Shown here piece after piece: positions 22,541 to 33,600 of a stretch of DNA of 64,000 bases. The position numbers and the translations under genes were made by a program. A model generated the notes under the pieces. That model worked only from the letters and a program-made list of their open reading frames with translations, did not search any database and had not been told where the DNA came from. The stretch's first letter is position 1; the number at the start of each line of letters is the position of its first letter. The stretch covers positions 923,472,936 to 923,536,935 of the forward strand of contig NC_056743.1 of the NCBI RefSeq assembly GCF_019279795.1. The letters are read 5' to 3'. Origin of the DNA: Protopterus annectens (lineage: Eukaryota > Chordata > Ceratodontiformes > Protopteridae).

Positions 22541-22689
22541 ATAAACCCACATATGCAGAGGTACTCATTAAGAACCTACCAAAAACCAGAGACCTCCCAA
22601 GCACAAACAACATACATATACTGGTACATGAACAGAATCCATCAACACATATATCTATACACATAGTGTCTCAACAATTAAGCGCCTAA

Positions 22690-23260
22690 GTCAAAACACC
22701 TCAAAACCAAATGTTCTGGTTATATGCGACTCATTAGTGAGCCACACAGCTGTCTCCCTCACCAGATTGAACAAGGAGAAGGTCACAGTCAGCTGCCTGT
22801 CAGGTGCCATTTTCTGTCAAATTATGCCTGTACTCAGGTCACTCAGCAACAATTACCGTTATGACTCTGTCATAGTATATGCTGGTATGAATGACTTGAG
22901 ACATACCTCTCTGGACTATCTGAAGCGAGACATGACCTAACTCTCAGACTGTGTGTCCCAAGAAGGTAGCCTTAAACAGCAATCTACCTTTACAGAAGAT
23001 GATGCCACAACACAGACAAGAAATTACTGATTTCAACAACTGGCTTAGCTTCTGGTGTCACTCCAGGGGGATCCAGTATCTATCTCCCTGGGAAGACATG
23101 GTAGACAGTCTGTGCTGCTTTGCCAGAGATGGCCATCACCTGTCTCCTCAACACTTGCAGATACTGGCAAAGATGGTTGTCTCCCCCATAGTGCTTGCGA
23201 TGCCCCTGCACTGGTCCAGTAATCAAGGAGACTCAACCCTCACTACTAGCACCAGTGAGG
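22690..23260 (+). pseudogene. CR1-like LINE copy 3, ORF1 with SGNH esterase-like domain
   Basis: Plus-strand frames give VLVICDSLVSH near 22705-22740, YDSVIVYAGMNDLRHTSLDY at about 22860-22920, and LSFWCHSRGIQYLSPWEDM followed by FARDGHHLSPQHLQILAKMV at 23045-23180. These match in order the blocks of the SGNH hydrolase fold: GDS (here CDS), GxND (GMND) and DxxH (DGHH). CR1-group LINEs are known to carry such an esterase in ORF1. At least two frameshifts separate the blocks. The N-terminal part of ORF1 (zinc finger) is not visible, possibly because of the tails inserted before it. Confidence 0.7.
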
Positions 23261-23490
23261 GGTGTGCACATTGGGAGGATAACAAGTACACACACAGTAA
23301 AGTACAATTTCCCTTAAGAGCACACAGAGATCACAGTGAGTCTGGGGTTGGTTTCTCCCTCTTTCTCCAGATTCCCAAATAAGACACCCCACTGGCACAG
23401 CTATAGGGTTAAGATCTCAGCCAAGTGATCAAGCCAAAACCTCCAGCACCCTCTCTGTCCAATGAGTGCATTGTTTCCCTGCCTAAGTAG

Positions 23491-23492
<2 letters not shown>

Positions 23493-23579
<87 letters not shown>
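23493..23579. repeat. (AC)n microsatellite
   Basis: About 87 bp of uninterrupted AC dinucleotides between ORF1 and ORF2 of the LINE copy. Confidence 0.97.
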
Positions 23580-23581
<2 letters not shown>

Positions 23582-24780
23582 TGAAATTTGATTTATATAC
23601 AAATACACAGCCACTCCTAGGGAAGGCTAGCACAGGTTTATGGGCTTTGGCCCCTTCTGCCCAGACTATAAATTAGTACCAGCTGCCACTAACCACTACT
23701 TATCAGCTACTATAAGGCCGTTCCCAAAAGATAACCAATTCTACTGTGTGATGTTACTATTATCCAAATGGTAAGTGTGTCCAAGACTTTTAAGGCTGTT
23801 GGAGTGGCCTATACACTGTCACCAAATACATATGCAAGTACTCTAAGAGCTTAAATATCTCTAAACAAACCAGCCACAATTAAAAGGTTTAACTATATTT
23901 AATAATAAATAATAAAAGAACAAGACAATACTCAATAACTCAGCACAGTGATAATAGAGTTTAGAATCACAGGAAATATTTTAAAACAACATTGCAGGAC
24001 AGTCTCACAGAAATACAGAAAACATCTAAACTAATCTTTTACTATATTCCTATCTATATCTAAAAAAATCACTTTTTCCTAAGTCTTACTTACAGACAAC
24101 ATGCAGGCAGAAGTACTGATGAGTGGATGTTTCTAGATCCAAGACACAATACAAAATGCACAGACTTTCTCTGAGAGATAATTCTTAAATTAATAACAAC
24201 ATATTACTACTGGGTCAACTGGATGACATCACTCTTTGCCACCTCTGCCTTCAGTTCCCAGGCTAACAGATACCAACAGAATTTAACATTTTTCTGTGAA
24301 AAATACTTATCTCTCAGAAGTTTGCCTAGAATTGGAAGTCGTAAAAACAGTTAAACACATTTACATTTGAAACCTCTAATTATTTCTGCTACCAGACAAT
24401 AGAAAGAACTTTTAGCTGTAGGCATCATGTCTTCTTGCTGTATTAACTAACTTTATAAACACATCATAAAACTCTGTACTTTTTTTTTCAGAGTTTGCAA
24501 GTTAACTCTGTTCTTTTCTAGTAGGGTACACTGTGGTTACATTCTTAATGCTCAGTACAGAACATACAGTTCAACACACACTTCTGTACAAGTAGTTTAA
24601 TATACATATAACATAGTTTTCTTACATTTGCAAGATAAGCATACGAATCATATTAATATTCACAAATGGCACAGAATTATTTACAAAATTCCAGCTAGCT
24701 GGGCTGCCAGCCTCACAGTGCCTTTCTTAGGCAAAGTCCAAACAACAAGACTTCCAATGTAAAGAAATCAACTAAAGATA
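23580..24780. other. Unassigned DNA between LINE ORF1 and ORF2
   Basis: It is AT-rich and has no family similarity that I recognise. At about 1.2 kb it is longer than a usual LINE inter-ORF gap, so it probably holds an old insertion. Confidence 0.4.
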
Positions 24781-24786
24781 GACTCA

Positions 24787-25430
24787 AGGTTATGCTGCTT
24801 AATGCTAGGAGCTTAAACAGTAAACTTCATTCCCCTGGAAGCACTCCTTGCCTTGGAAGATGACGTTTGTGCAGTCACAGAGACTTGGTTCAAGGATGCT
24901 GGGTGCAACCCAGCTGTACAAGACTACAATGCATTTCACACGTTCAGACTGCAAAACAAGTGTGAAAGAACACAAGATGGAAGTGTATTCATTATCATTA
25001 AATCCAAATACACGTCAAGACTGGTGAAACAGTACGACTCTCTTGAGCTACTCCAGGTCCAATTAACTATAGGAAAAATGCCCTTCCACATCATTGCTAG
25101 CTACAGGTCCCCCACTGTGAACCAGGAGAAGCACACCACCTACCCGAACTTGCTACAGTCACTCAGTATACAGTCAAACACCTTGATCATGGGAGATTTC
25201 AACTATACTTCCATCAACTGGGTGACGTACACAAGCACAAACATGATCACTATGAGGTTCCTAAACTTTACTAATTCAAATGTCCTGGAACAGTTGGTCC
25301 GCACCCCCACAAGGGACTCAAATGTCCTGGATCTAGTGCTCACCAGCATGGGGGGGGGGTCACTGCACTACCCAATGTGTGTTGCCCATACCATAGATCT
25401 GTCCAATTTGAAGTAAAGATCAAACCTGAC
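24787..25430 (+). pseudogene. CR1-like LINE copy 3, AP-like endonuclease domain
   Basis: After LLNARSLNSKLHS (24795-24830, then a frameshift), an open frame at 24853-25416 contains CAVTETWFKD (catalytic Glu of ETW), GSVFIIIKSKY, LLQVQLTIGK, HIIASYRSPTV, LIMGDFNYTSINW (the GDFN Asp/Asn pair) and DSNVLDLVLTS. This is the exonuclease/endonuclease/phosphatase fold that nicks the target for reverse transcription. The usual final SDH motif is not clear: after GGGSLHYP the frame reads VAHTIDLSNLK where ISDHxxI is expected. A run of ten G (25350-25359) in this region suggests a slippage frameshift. Confidence 0.85.
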
Positions 25431-26904
25431 ACTCCCAAAGGAGTAAAAAAAACTGAAACATTTCTCAAAAGCAAACTATTGCTTTTTGCACAAATGATGG
25501 TATAAAAAGTTTCAAAGCCAATGATAAGATAAACAACAATGACTCTTATGCAAAGGAATACACAACTGCCCTAAATAGCCACTTAAAATGCATTGAGTCG
25601 GCTGTACCTAACATGAACAAAATCAGGTCTTCCCAAAAAAACAAGCCACCCTGGTGGACTGTAAGTATAAATAGGTTATACAACAAAAGAAAGAAACTGA
25701 TATCTAAGAACAGGAGGGAACCAACTCAACAGAGGAAGAATACCCTCCACAGCTTGAACAAGCAAATCAGATAGAGCTATGATTCTAAATTGGCGTCCCT
25801 AGCTAAAGACAATCATAAGACAATCTTTAGCTATGTCCAAAACCTAAATGTGAATGCCCAGCTGTGTGCCGAACTTATAGTGGACGGTACCACTCAAACT
25901 GATCTTGAGTAAACTGTCAACCTGCTAGCCGACAGATTTGGCAATAAATTCACCCCCCTGTCCCCACCTGACATACCCCAAAGCATTCCCGACGCCAGTC
26001 CTCTACTGAGTATTTCCAAAGAACATGTCATACAAGCACTCTCCAAGGCCATAAAAGCAGCCTCTGTGGAACCAAATAACATCCCAGGCTGCTTATTAAA
26101 CAATCTAAAACAAGACCTAGCCAAACCACTCAGCACTCTCTTTAACCATAGCTTGAGAACTGTCTTTGTCTCGACAGAGCGGAGAACAGCAACAGTAATC
26201 CCCTTGCACAAAGGGGATCCATCAACTGACCCTGGGAACTATCGACCCATGAGCCTAACCAGACTTATCTGCAAGGCCATGGAAAGAACCATCATGGACC
26301 TTATCCACAAGGACATAGGCAACCTTCAAACTTTTGACTCAACCCAGTCTGGCTTTGTCAAGGGTAGATCTTGCTTATTAAACCTGGTGAACTTCTTTGA
26401 GAATGTCAGCAAAGCACTGGATGAAGGTAAAACAATACATACCACCTACCTTTATTTAGCCATGTCTTATGACACAATCTCCTATTTGAGTATCATAGAT
26501 AAACTGTCCCACCTAAAGATTAACCCATAGATTACTAGTTGGGTAGCCAACTGGCTCACCAACAGAATGCAGACTGTCACAGTTGGGTAGTCCACCTCCA
26601 CCAGTAGACCAGTTACCAGTGGGGTACAGCAAGAATTTGTCCTGGGGTCTCTACTGTTTGGAATCTATTTCTCTGAAGTCCAGGTGAAGGCAGATGGCCT
26701 GCGGTTTATCAAGTTTGCAAATGACTGTAAACTGGGAGCAATCATAGAGTCCCCCATTGATGTTAACATATTACAGATAGGGCTGACACAGACAAATGAC
26801 TCATGCCAAATACACGGACTAAAACTTAATGCAAAAAAAAATGCCTCATTATCCTCTTTGGCAAAGTAGTAGACCCTGATAATTATGATACAGATAGCAC
26901 CTGT
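25431..26904 (+). pseudogene. CR1-like LINE copy 3, linker and reverse transcriptase (N-terminal two thirds)
   Basis: The plus strand encodes the linker (NKRKKLISKNRR, NHKTIFSYVQNLN, LLADRFGNKFTP), then RT: EPNNIPGCLLNNL, TATVIPLHKGDPS, NYRPMSLTRLICKAMERTI, FDSTQSGFVKGRSCLLNLVNF, VTSGVQQEFVLGSLLFGIYF and RFIKFANDCKLGA. The catalytic FADD box reads FAND, so this copy is dead even without its stops. The stretch ends at NYDTDSTCL near 26904, where a second LINE (copy 4) begins. Its continuation is at 28004. Confidence 0.85.
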
Positions 26905-28003
26905 CTAAGCTCAGTCCTTGGACCACTTCTTTTTGGCATTTAATTCTCTGAAGTCAAGGCGAATGCCAGTGATCTCTGACTGACTAAATTTGCAGATGAT
27001 TGCAAATTAGGAGCTGTCATTGAATCCCACACTGACACAAATGTTCTCCAGGAGGGGCTAACACATACAAACAACTGGTGTCAGAGCCATGGACTAAAAC
27101 TAAATGCCAAGAAATGTATTAATAGTATCCTTCGGGAAGTCATCCACCCTTGGTAACTATCATATTGACATCACACCTCTTACAGCTGACCCAGTAGTCA
27201 GGGACTTAGGGACATACATAGATAGTAATATAGCCTTTGACCATCATGTGTCTACAGTAGTGACGAAATCCTTCTGTGTTGTGCAACTTATAAACAAAGG
27301 TATGTAATCTAAGTCCAAGGAAGTCATTGTTCCACTGTATTCAGCATTCATCAGATCTATCATTGAGTACAATTCCCCCTTTGGTATGTACGTAACCAGG
27401 CATATCCAACATTTGGAACATTCACAGAGGTTCTTCACTAAAAGAATACAGGGCTTAAATAAAATGTCCTATGCAGACCGCCTCAAGGCTCAATCCTTGT
27501 ATTCTGTCTCCTACAGGCTTTTGAGGGGAGATCTATGCCTGACATACAGAGCATTTTCAGAGCCCACTCTGATGGACTTCCTGCGTATCCACAAAACAAA
27601 CAGAACCAGAATTAACTGCTCTAAAGACCTAAACCTTGCCTGTGATATAAATAGGACCTGCTGGAGAGACAGATATGTATTCTAGAAATTGCCCCATCTC
27701 TGGAACAGGCTCCCATCCATGTGAAGCAGGGTTCCTCCCTAACCCAATCCAAGTGCAACCTGGAAAACTGGGTGGGGAACAGAAAATTCATCCCTCGTTT
27801 GGCACCTATGTCTCTAATGGGCACAGGCAACCTGTAAATTATTCATCTCCCAGGCCGTAGCTTGTAAATGTTTCATCTCCCAAGCCCCTGCTTACACTTA
27901 TCAAGGGTATCAGAACTTGTCAGAGATTTGGGATGTATGGCTAGGCTTAAAAAGGCCCTTGCGATTTTTAGCCTAGTAAACACCTACAAATCTATAAAAT
28001 TAG
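26905..28003 (+). mobile_element. CR1-like LINE copy 4, nested in copy 3
   Basis: This 5'-truncated copy begins in the RT palm (SVLGPLLFGI, then FADDCKLGAVIES with the catalytic FADD intact). It continues with GLKLNAKKC, VVRDLGTYIDSNIAFDHHV, KSFCVVQLINKGM, VIVPLYSAFIRSIIEYNSPF, HIQHLEHSQRFFTKRIQGL, SYADRLKAQSLYSV and CSKDLNLACDINRTCWRDRY. The end bears the hairpin GGCTAGGCTTAAAAAGGCCC ... TAGCCTAGTAA and the tail ACACCTACAAATCTATAAAA. It interrupts copy 3, whose reading resumes immediately after it. There are stops at several places. Confidence 0.8.
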
Positions 28004-28737
28004 TGGTGTGAGACTTGGGAACACAGGTTGATAGCAATCTAAACTTCAATCACCATGTGCCCATAGTGGTAAGAAAAGCATTTTACATTGTGCATCTCAT
28101 AAATAAGGGCCTCACATTCAAGACCAGAGAGGTCATAGCTCCACTGTATTCAACCCTTATCAGACTAATAATTGAGTATAATACTCCCTTCTGTATGCAC
28201 CTTGCCAGACACCTGCAACAACTGGAGAGACCACAGAGGTTTCTTACCAAGAGAATCTGGGGCCTCTAAACATGCCATACATGGAAAGACTGAAAGCCCT
28301 GTCACTGTACTCTGTATCACACAGGCTGCTGAGAGGCAACCTGGAGCTGGCTTACAGATCAGTCTTGGACCCTGCCCTAATGGAACTGCTGCACATCCAC
28401 AAATCAAATGGGACAAGAATAACTTGCTCCAGGGATCTCAACCTAGCCTGTGACATTAACATAACATGCTAGAGAGACAAATATATCTCCCAGTGATTGC
28501 TGCTCCTCTGGAATAAGCTCCCAATGAAGCAGAGCAACTGGATGGGTGACCATAAATTCATCCCAGGGGTGGAACTTATGTCCCTTGAGGAGTGGGGCAG
28601 TGGGTGCTGATCACAGAATCAATCTAACAACGACCGTCTAAATATGGTTCAATAATGGTGCTAATTTCTTACATAGCTAGGCTTGTAAAGGCCTTAGGAC
28701 CATTAGCCTAGTAACCTCCTATGAACCTATGAAAAAC
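28004..28737 (+). pseudogene. CR1-like LINE copy 3, RT C-terminus and 3' UTR (continuation)
   Basis: It starts at the codons for VV(stop)DLGTQVDSNLNFNHHV, the point where copy 3 broke off at 26904, and continues with VRKAFYIVHLINKGL, VIAPLYSTLIRLIIEYNTPF, LQQLERPQRFLTKRI, MPYMERLKALSLYSV and HRLLRGNLELAYRS. The 3' UTR has AGCTAGGCTTGTAAAGGCCT ... CATTAGCCTAGTA and ends CCTATGAACCTATGAA. It could instead be a separate truncated insertion, but the exact fit of both edges to one gene favours nesting. Confidence 0.75.
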
Positions 28738-28805
28738 TGTGATCTTTTATGACATACTTAAAGACAGAAGCCTCATATTTATAATTTCTGGAATGTATGA
28801 TATAC

Positions 28806-28807
<2 letters not shown>

Positions 28808-28853
<46 letters not shown>
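28808..28853. repeat. (TA)n microsatellite
   Basis: About 46 bp of alternating TA. Confidence 0.95.
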
Positions 28854-28856
<3 letters not shown>

Positions 28857-29192
28857 GCATGGGTGACATAGATTTGGCTGAGGAACACATTTAATGAGTG
28901 CTAGTTTTTTGGTAGTTTTTGTCACTGGTGTGAGTGGTCGTATTATATTATTTGAAGTGCTACAGTTCGACTGTCTTATGCTATTAAGAGTTATCCTCTT
29001 TCTCCCAGGTTCTGTGAATATAGAGTTAGTATATTTAATTTCCCTCCATGCAAAAACAAACTTGCTGGTTAGATGATCACAATGTAATTTATTTGTTTTC
29101 TTTGGGATCAATTTTCTTAAATTTTTTAAGATTAAAGTGATTGCTGATAAAAGTTCATCAATGATCTAAAGCCATATACTCACATATACATA

Positions 29193-30582
29193 CAACTCAA
29201 TTGAAAAACAAGCAAATCTGTTAGGGAAAAAATATACAAATATAAAAAATTTGTAATAAGCTGGTTGTGAAGTATGCACACCCTTAAACTAATACTTAGT
29301 TGAAGCACCTTTTGATTTAATTACAGCATTCAGTCTTCTTGGGTACACACCTGTCATAAATTAAAGAGACTCTGGGTACACACCTGCCATCAATTAAAGA
29401 GACTGATTAACCTCAAATAAAGTTTAGCTGTTCTAGTAGGATTTTCCTGACATTTACTCTGTTGCCTGCTACAGCAAAAGCCATGGTTCGCAGACAGCTT
29501 ACAAAGCATCAAAGGGATCTCATTGTTGAAAGGTATCAGTCAGGAGAAGGGTACAAAAAATATCCATAGCATTGGATATACCATGGAATACAGTGAAGAC
29601 ACTCATCAAAAAGTGGAGAAAATATGGGACAACAGTGACATTGCAAAGAACTGTACGTCCCTCCAAAATTGATGAAAAGACAAGATAAAAACTGGTCAGG
29701 GAGACTGCCAAGAGACATACAGCAATACTGAAGGAGCTGCAGGAATTTCTGGCAAGTACTGGTTGTGTACTTTATGTGACAACAATCTCCCATATTCTCC
29801 ATATGTCTGGGCTATTGGGTAGGGTTGCAAGATGGAAGCCTTTTCTTACACAGAAAATCATCCAGGCCCAGCTAAAATTTGCAAAGCAATACATCGTCTC
29901 CCAAAAGCATGTGGGAAATTGTGTTATGGTCTGATGAGATCAAGGTTGAACTTTTTAGCCCCAATTCCAAAAGGTATGTTTGCCGCAAAAACAACACTTC
30001 ACGTCACCAAAAGAACACCATCCCCACGGTGAAGCATGATGGTGGCAGTATCATGCTTTGAAGTTGCTTTTCTTCAGCTGGAACTGGAGCTTTAGTCAAG
30101 GTGGAGGGAATTATGAACAGTTCCAAATACAAGTCACTTTTGACCCAAAACCTTCAGCTGTCTGCTAGAAAGCTGAAGATGAAGAGGAATTTCACCTTTC
30201 AACATGACAATGACCCCAAGCATACACTCAAATCAACAAAAGAATGGCTTCACCAGAAGAAAAATTAAAGTTTTGGAATGTCTCAGCCAGAACCCAGACC
30301 TAAATCCAATAGAAAATCTGTGGGGTGACCTGAAGAGGGCTGTGCACAAGAGATGCCCTTGCAATCTGACAGATTTGGAGCAAGGAAGAGTGGGCAAATA
30401 TTGCCAAGTCAAGAAGTGCCATTCTGATAGACTCCTACCTGAGAAGACTGAATGTTGTAATTAAATTAAAAGGTGCTTCAACAAAGTATTAGTTTAGGGG
30501 TGTGCACAGTTATGCAACCAGCTTATTGTACATTTTTTATAATTTTCCCCCTAACAGATTTATTTGTTTTTCAATTGAATTG
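29193..30582 (+). mobile_element. Tc1-like DNA transposon
   Basis: Inverted ends read CAACTCAATTGAAAAACAA on the left and CAATTCAATTGAAAAACAA as complement on the right. The repeat extends inward over about 140 bp, through AAATCTGTTAGGG, ATAAGCTGGTTG and GTGCACACCC(C/T)TAAAC. A TA dinucleotide lies on each side (29191-29192, 30583-30584), the duplicated Tc1/mariner target. Inside the left end, a 33-bp unit (GGTACACACCTGTCATAAAT and following) is tandemly duplicated at about 29340-29405. The transposase is broken, so this copy is not autonomous. Confidence 0.9.
29483..30492 (+). pseudogene. Tc1-like transposase, decayed
   Basis: The start ATGGTTCGCAGACAGC (MVRRQLTKHQRDLIVERYQ) gives the first helix-turn-helix; the frame then shifts near 29555. 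Further blocks are WSDEIKVELF (first catalytic Asp), GGGSIM-like KHDGGSIML, FQHDNDPKHT (second Asp), NPDLNPIENLWGDLKRAVH (last acidic residue) and a C-terminus SAILIDSYLRRLNVVI ending at TAG 30490-30492. The span of about 1.0 kb equals the usual 340-codon length, so little is deleted. It is broken by several frameshifts and at least two stops. The DDE enzyme would cut and paste the element at TA sites. Confidence 0.9.
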
Positions 30583-30584
30583 TA

Positions 30585-31364
30585 CAGGTTATAAGTCACA
30601 TAAAAGGTGGAAAAAGTTTTGAAATTATTTATTGTGGTCTCATTTTTTTATATCACAAAAACCTTGCATTTTAACAGGAGTGGGATGAATTTGCAGCCTA
30701 CAATTTTATAGTTCTTTACTTTTTCTCTCTCTGTATTATTTGTCAGTTCTTGGGTGTTACTGATAGTTTCAGGGATAGTTACTAGATTTGCAGCCCATGA
30801 GACTATTGAGGAACCCAGCTCAAATTCCCAGTTTTCCCCAAGCAATGGTTAGTTAAGTGACTTGTTCCTGGTCACACAATGGGCAAATGAGGGTTGAGGG
30901 AATCAAACTCTGCACTACAAGAACTACAGCTGACAGCAGCCTTAACCCCTTACACCAACTACCAGACATTGATATAACTGGAATTTATTTACCTTACCTA
31001 CTTATTTGTTTATTGTATTACTTTATTTATAATATCCAAGCAGCTGGGAATTTGTACATACAATTTTCACATTAGAAATAGAGAATTAAATAGCACATAC
31101 ATAGACCACCATGCTCTTGTAACCATTCCACTAGTATTATGAGAGTGAAAATTACTAAAAAAAAAGAGAATTATGAATTACTGCATGTTACACAATGTAC
31201 TCAACATCAGCTCCTACTACTGCATCCCGCAGACCCCTTTTAGAGCTGTAACAAGGGAATTTGACACCTGGTACAACAGACCTGTGCGTAATACTTAAAA
31301 GATATCTTGTGCTGATGTCACAAACAAGCTAATACCCAAGGCTAGGATTCCTCTAGCCATGTCC
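30585..31364. other. Unassigned DNA
   Basis: I see no gene. Part of the stretch after about 31160 may belong to the terminal repeat of the following DIRS element, but the edge could not be fixed. Confidence 0.35.
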
Positions 31365-31740
31365 TTCTTACAGCTCTTTACTCTCCTTTTCCATCTGTCT
31401 CAATGGTTGGGTTATCTGCTTTCAAGGCAGATCCGAGCCAACAAATCATTCACACAGATGCTTATCTAGCACTAAGTTCTCCCATCATGCTAGGTGGTTC
31501 CTCTCTTACATTAAATCAAGGCATTATAAGATATGGGATAAAATGTGTCAATGATTAAGGCTTCAGAGTTAGGTCTTAGGAAAGTGTCAATTTCAATGGG
31601 GGTTGGTGGGTGGGACATCAAGACGGATAAAGAGGTACAACAAGGGTTTACTGTTATGATAAATACAGAACTTTCATATGCTATGTTTTCCTCTCCATCC
31701 ATTTCAATGGCTGGGACAATTTCTCCAGCTACTTTTCCTC
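31365..31740. repeat. Probable right ITR and complementary region of DIRS 4
   Basis: TTTTCCATCTGTCTCAATGG at 31388 recurs as TCTCCATCCATTTCAATGG at 31690. The 30 bp left of the second copy read, as complement, AAAGTTCTGTATTTATCATA, like the ITR outer edge of DIRS 6 (AGTTATGTACTCATCATAAC). This suits a complementary region next to a right ITR. The outer edge is not identified. Confidence 0.4.
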
Positions 31741-31759
31741 CCAGGTGGCATCATGACAA

Positions 31760-32540
31760 GATACCTCTGAGAATGGTGGAAACAAACACAGCGCTAGACC
31801 TTGATGTAATGTCAAGTTTATAATGTTTAACAAGATGTCATCCGCATTATAGCTTGAAAACTGGTGTAGAGGCTGAAATGGCTCTAGTATGGCAAACTAT
31901 ATGAGTAAATAAAGGAAATGTAATCTGAAAGCCATCTAGATACTGTAACCTTGGTAACTTGGGTTCCTAGTTGGTCTAGTGAAATGGATATGAAGAGCTG
32001 GTCATTCTTTCTTCTGAACTTTGTTCTGTGAAGACAGAATCTCAGTTGATGATGGACATCTAGAGTATGGAGCTTACACTCTCATCTATTAATATGGTTG
32101 GTAAAGAAAACAAGTAAATGAATAGCCTGATTTAAGGCTGCCTCCAAAGCTACCTTAGGGTCAAAGGAGGGATCTGGTCTAAGAAACTCCATCTTTATGG
32201 AAAATCAAGTACAGTTGTCTGCAGAGCTACTTTTTTTGCATAAGTAATTGCAACTAAAATACGGTTTTCCAGAAAAGGATTACTTCAAAGAGGAAGTGGA
32301 AGCAGAATGAAACGGGAGATGTGTAAGAGCTTGAAGCAATAAAGTAAGGTCCTATGTTGGTGTAAGGTCTTAAACAGGTGGTCTTAGGAGAAAAATTTCC
32401 TTTAAAAAGGCCTTGCAAATCTTACCGGTGGCTGTAGAGCTAGGGTATAGACTGGGTTAAAGTTCAAAAATTGCTTCTAGCTGAACTTTAATTGTGGAAA
32501 AACTAGCTCTAGAATCAAAAAGACTTGCCTGAAAGGTTTC
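31760..32540 (-). pseudogene. DIRS 4 tyrosine recombinase remnant
   Basis: Minus-strand pieces: LDVHHQLRFCLHRTKFRRK and NDQLFISISL (about 32075-31975, compare LDVHRQLRFYLDRTKVFRK in DIRS A), VTVSRWLSDYI, then CHTRAISAST (31880, equivalent to HSTRASATS) and HLVKHYKLD (31820, with the tyrosine). Several frame changes lie between them. The histidine of HxxR appears as C or H depending on frame. It follows the RNase H remnant and precedes the terminal repeat, as in the other copies. Confidence 0.65.
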
Positions 32541-33600
32541 AAACTTTTGTCAATAGCCCACAGAGGAAATCTTTTCCATTTGCATTCATACAGTTTTCTA
32601 ATACATTGCTTAGGATGTGGACCACTCTTGAAAGAAAAGCAAGGTCACTGGCCATCACTGGCAATGAAGAAACTGTGTGGTCAGCTTGCGTGACTTCATG
32701 TCTAGATAAGGCTTGCTGGATGGGTACGACAGAAGTTCCAGTCATGGATCTGGAAATCATGGAAGTCAGGTCAGATGAGGTCAAAGCATATGTAACCATA
32801 TTTGCCTGGGCCAAAAGGGGACAATGAGAATAAGTATTGCCTTGCTTAGTGATGTTTTTTGTAAAAACTTTGTCATGAGAGGAAGGGGAGAGGAGTGTAC
32901 AGTGGTGCAGATGGCCAAAGATGGAACAGAGTGTCCCCAGTGATTGTCCTTTTGGAAGGAAAAGGGTAAAATAGCTGATGCATTTTATATTGTGTGGTGG
33001 CACAAGCAGATCTCAGCAAGGCTGGCCCCAGTGACTGAACATTTCATTACTACTGCTTGGTTGAAGGACCACTCGTGTGATGCAGGAATGCAGTGACTGA
33101 GCCTGTCCATTAAAAGATTGATCTAACCAAGAATTTCTGTTGCTGTGAGAAAATGCTGTGAAGACATAGCCCACTGCCACACTCTCATGGTCTCCTGGCA
33201 AGGGGGTAAGAGAGGATGGTTCCCTGTTTGTTACATACCAAACTACTGAAGTATTATCTGTGTAGATGGAAATCACACTGTTGGGGTGGACGTCCTGAAG
33301 TGTCTGCAATGCTAAAAGGACTGTCCTCATTTCCAGAACATTTATGTGAAGGTGGACCTCTAGTTGCATCCATATTTTTGGACTGTTCTCCCCTCATAAT
33401 GCCCCCTCACCACAGAGAGGAGGCATCTTTGGTAACTGCTGTTGATGGTGATGGAAGAACAAATGGGCATCCCTCTTGAACTTGCAAGAATGAATCTACC
33501 ATTGCAGACATTTGAAACACACTAAAGGCAGTCTTATGGAGTGTTGAAAAGACTGAGTAGCCTGAGACCACTGAACACACAGATTCCAATGTAGAACTCT
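32541..33600 (-). pseudogene. DIRS 4 RNase H region remnant
   Basis: Minus-strand frames give LEVHLHINVLEMRTVLLALQ and ISIYTDNTSVVWYVTN (33369-33230), the RNase H helix and the Asp of TDN, then WGQPC and an ISYFTLFLPKG stretch (33015-32920) equivalent to CSSYFxxxPPPG in DIRS 6. The linker to the recombinase reaches about 32540. Frames are broken near 33010 and elsewhere. Confidence 0.65.

Noticed and set aside
31545..31823. Short plus-strand frame as a separate small gene
   Set aside because: It overlaps the ITR/complementary region and the recombinase end of DIRS 4 and has no independent support.
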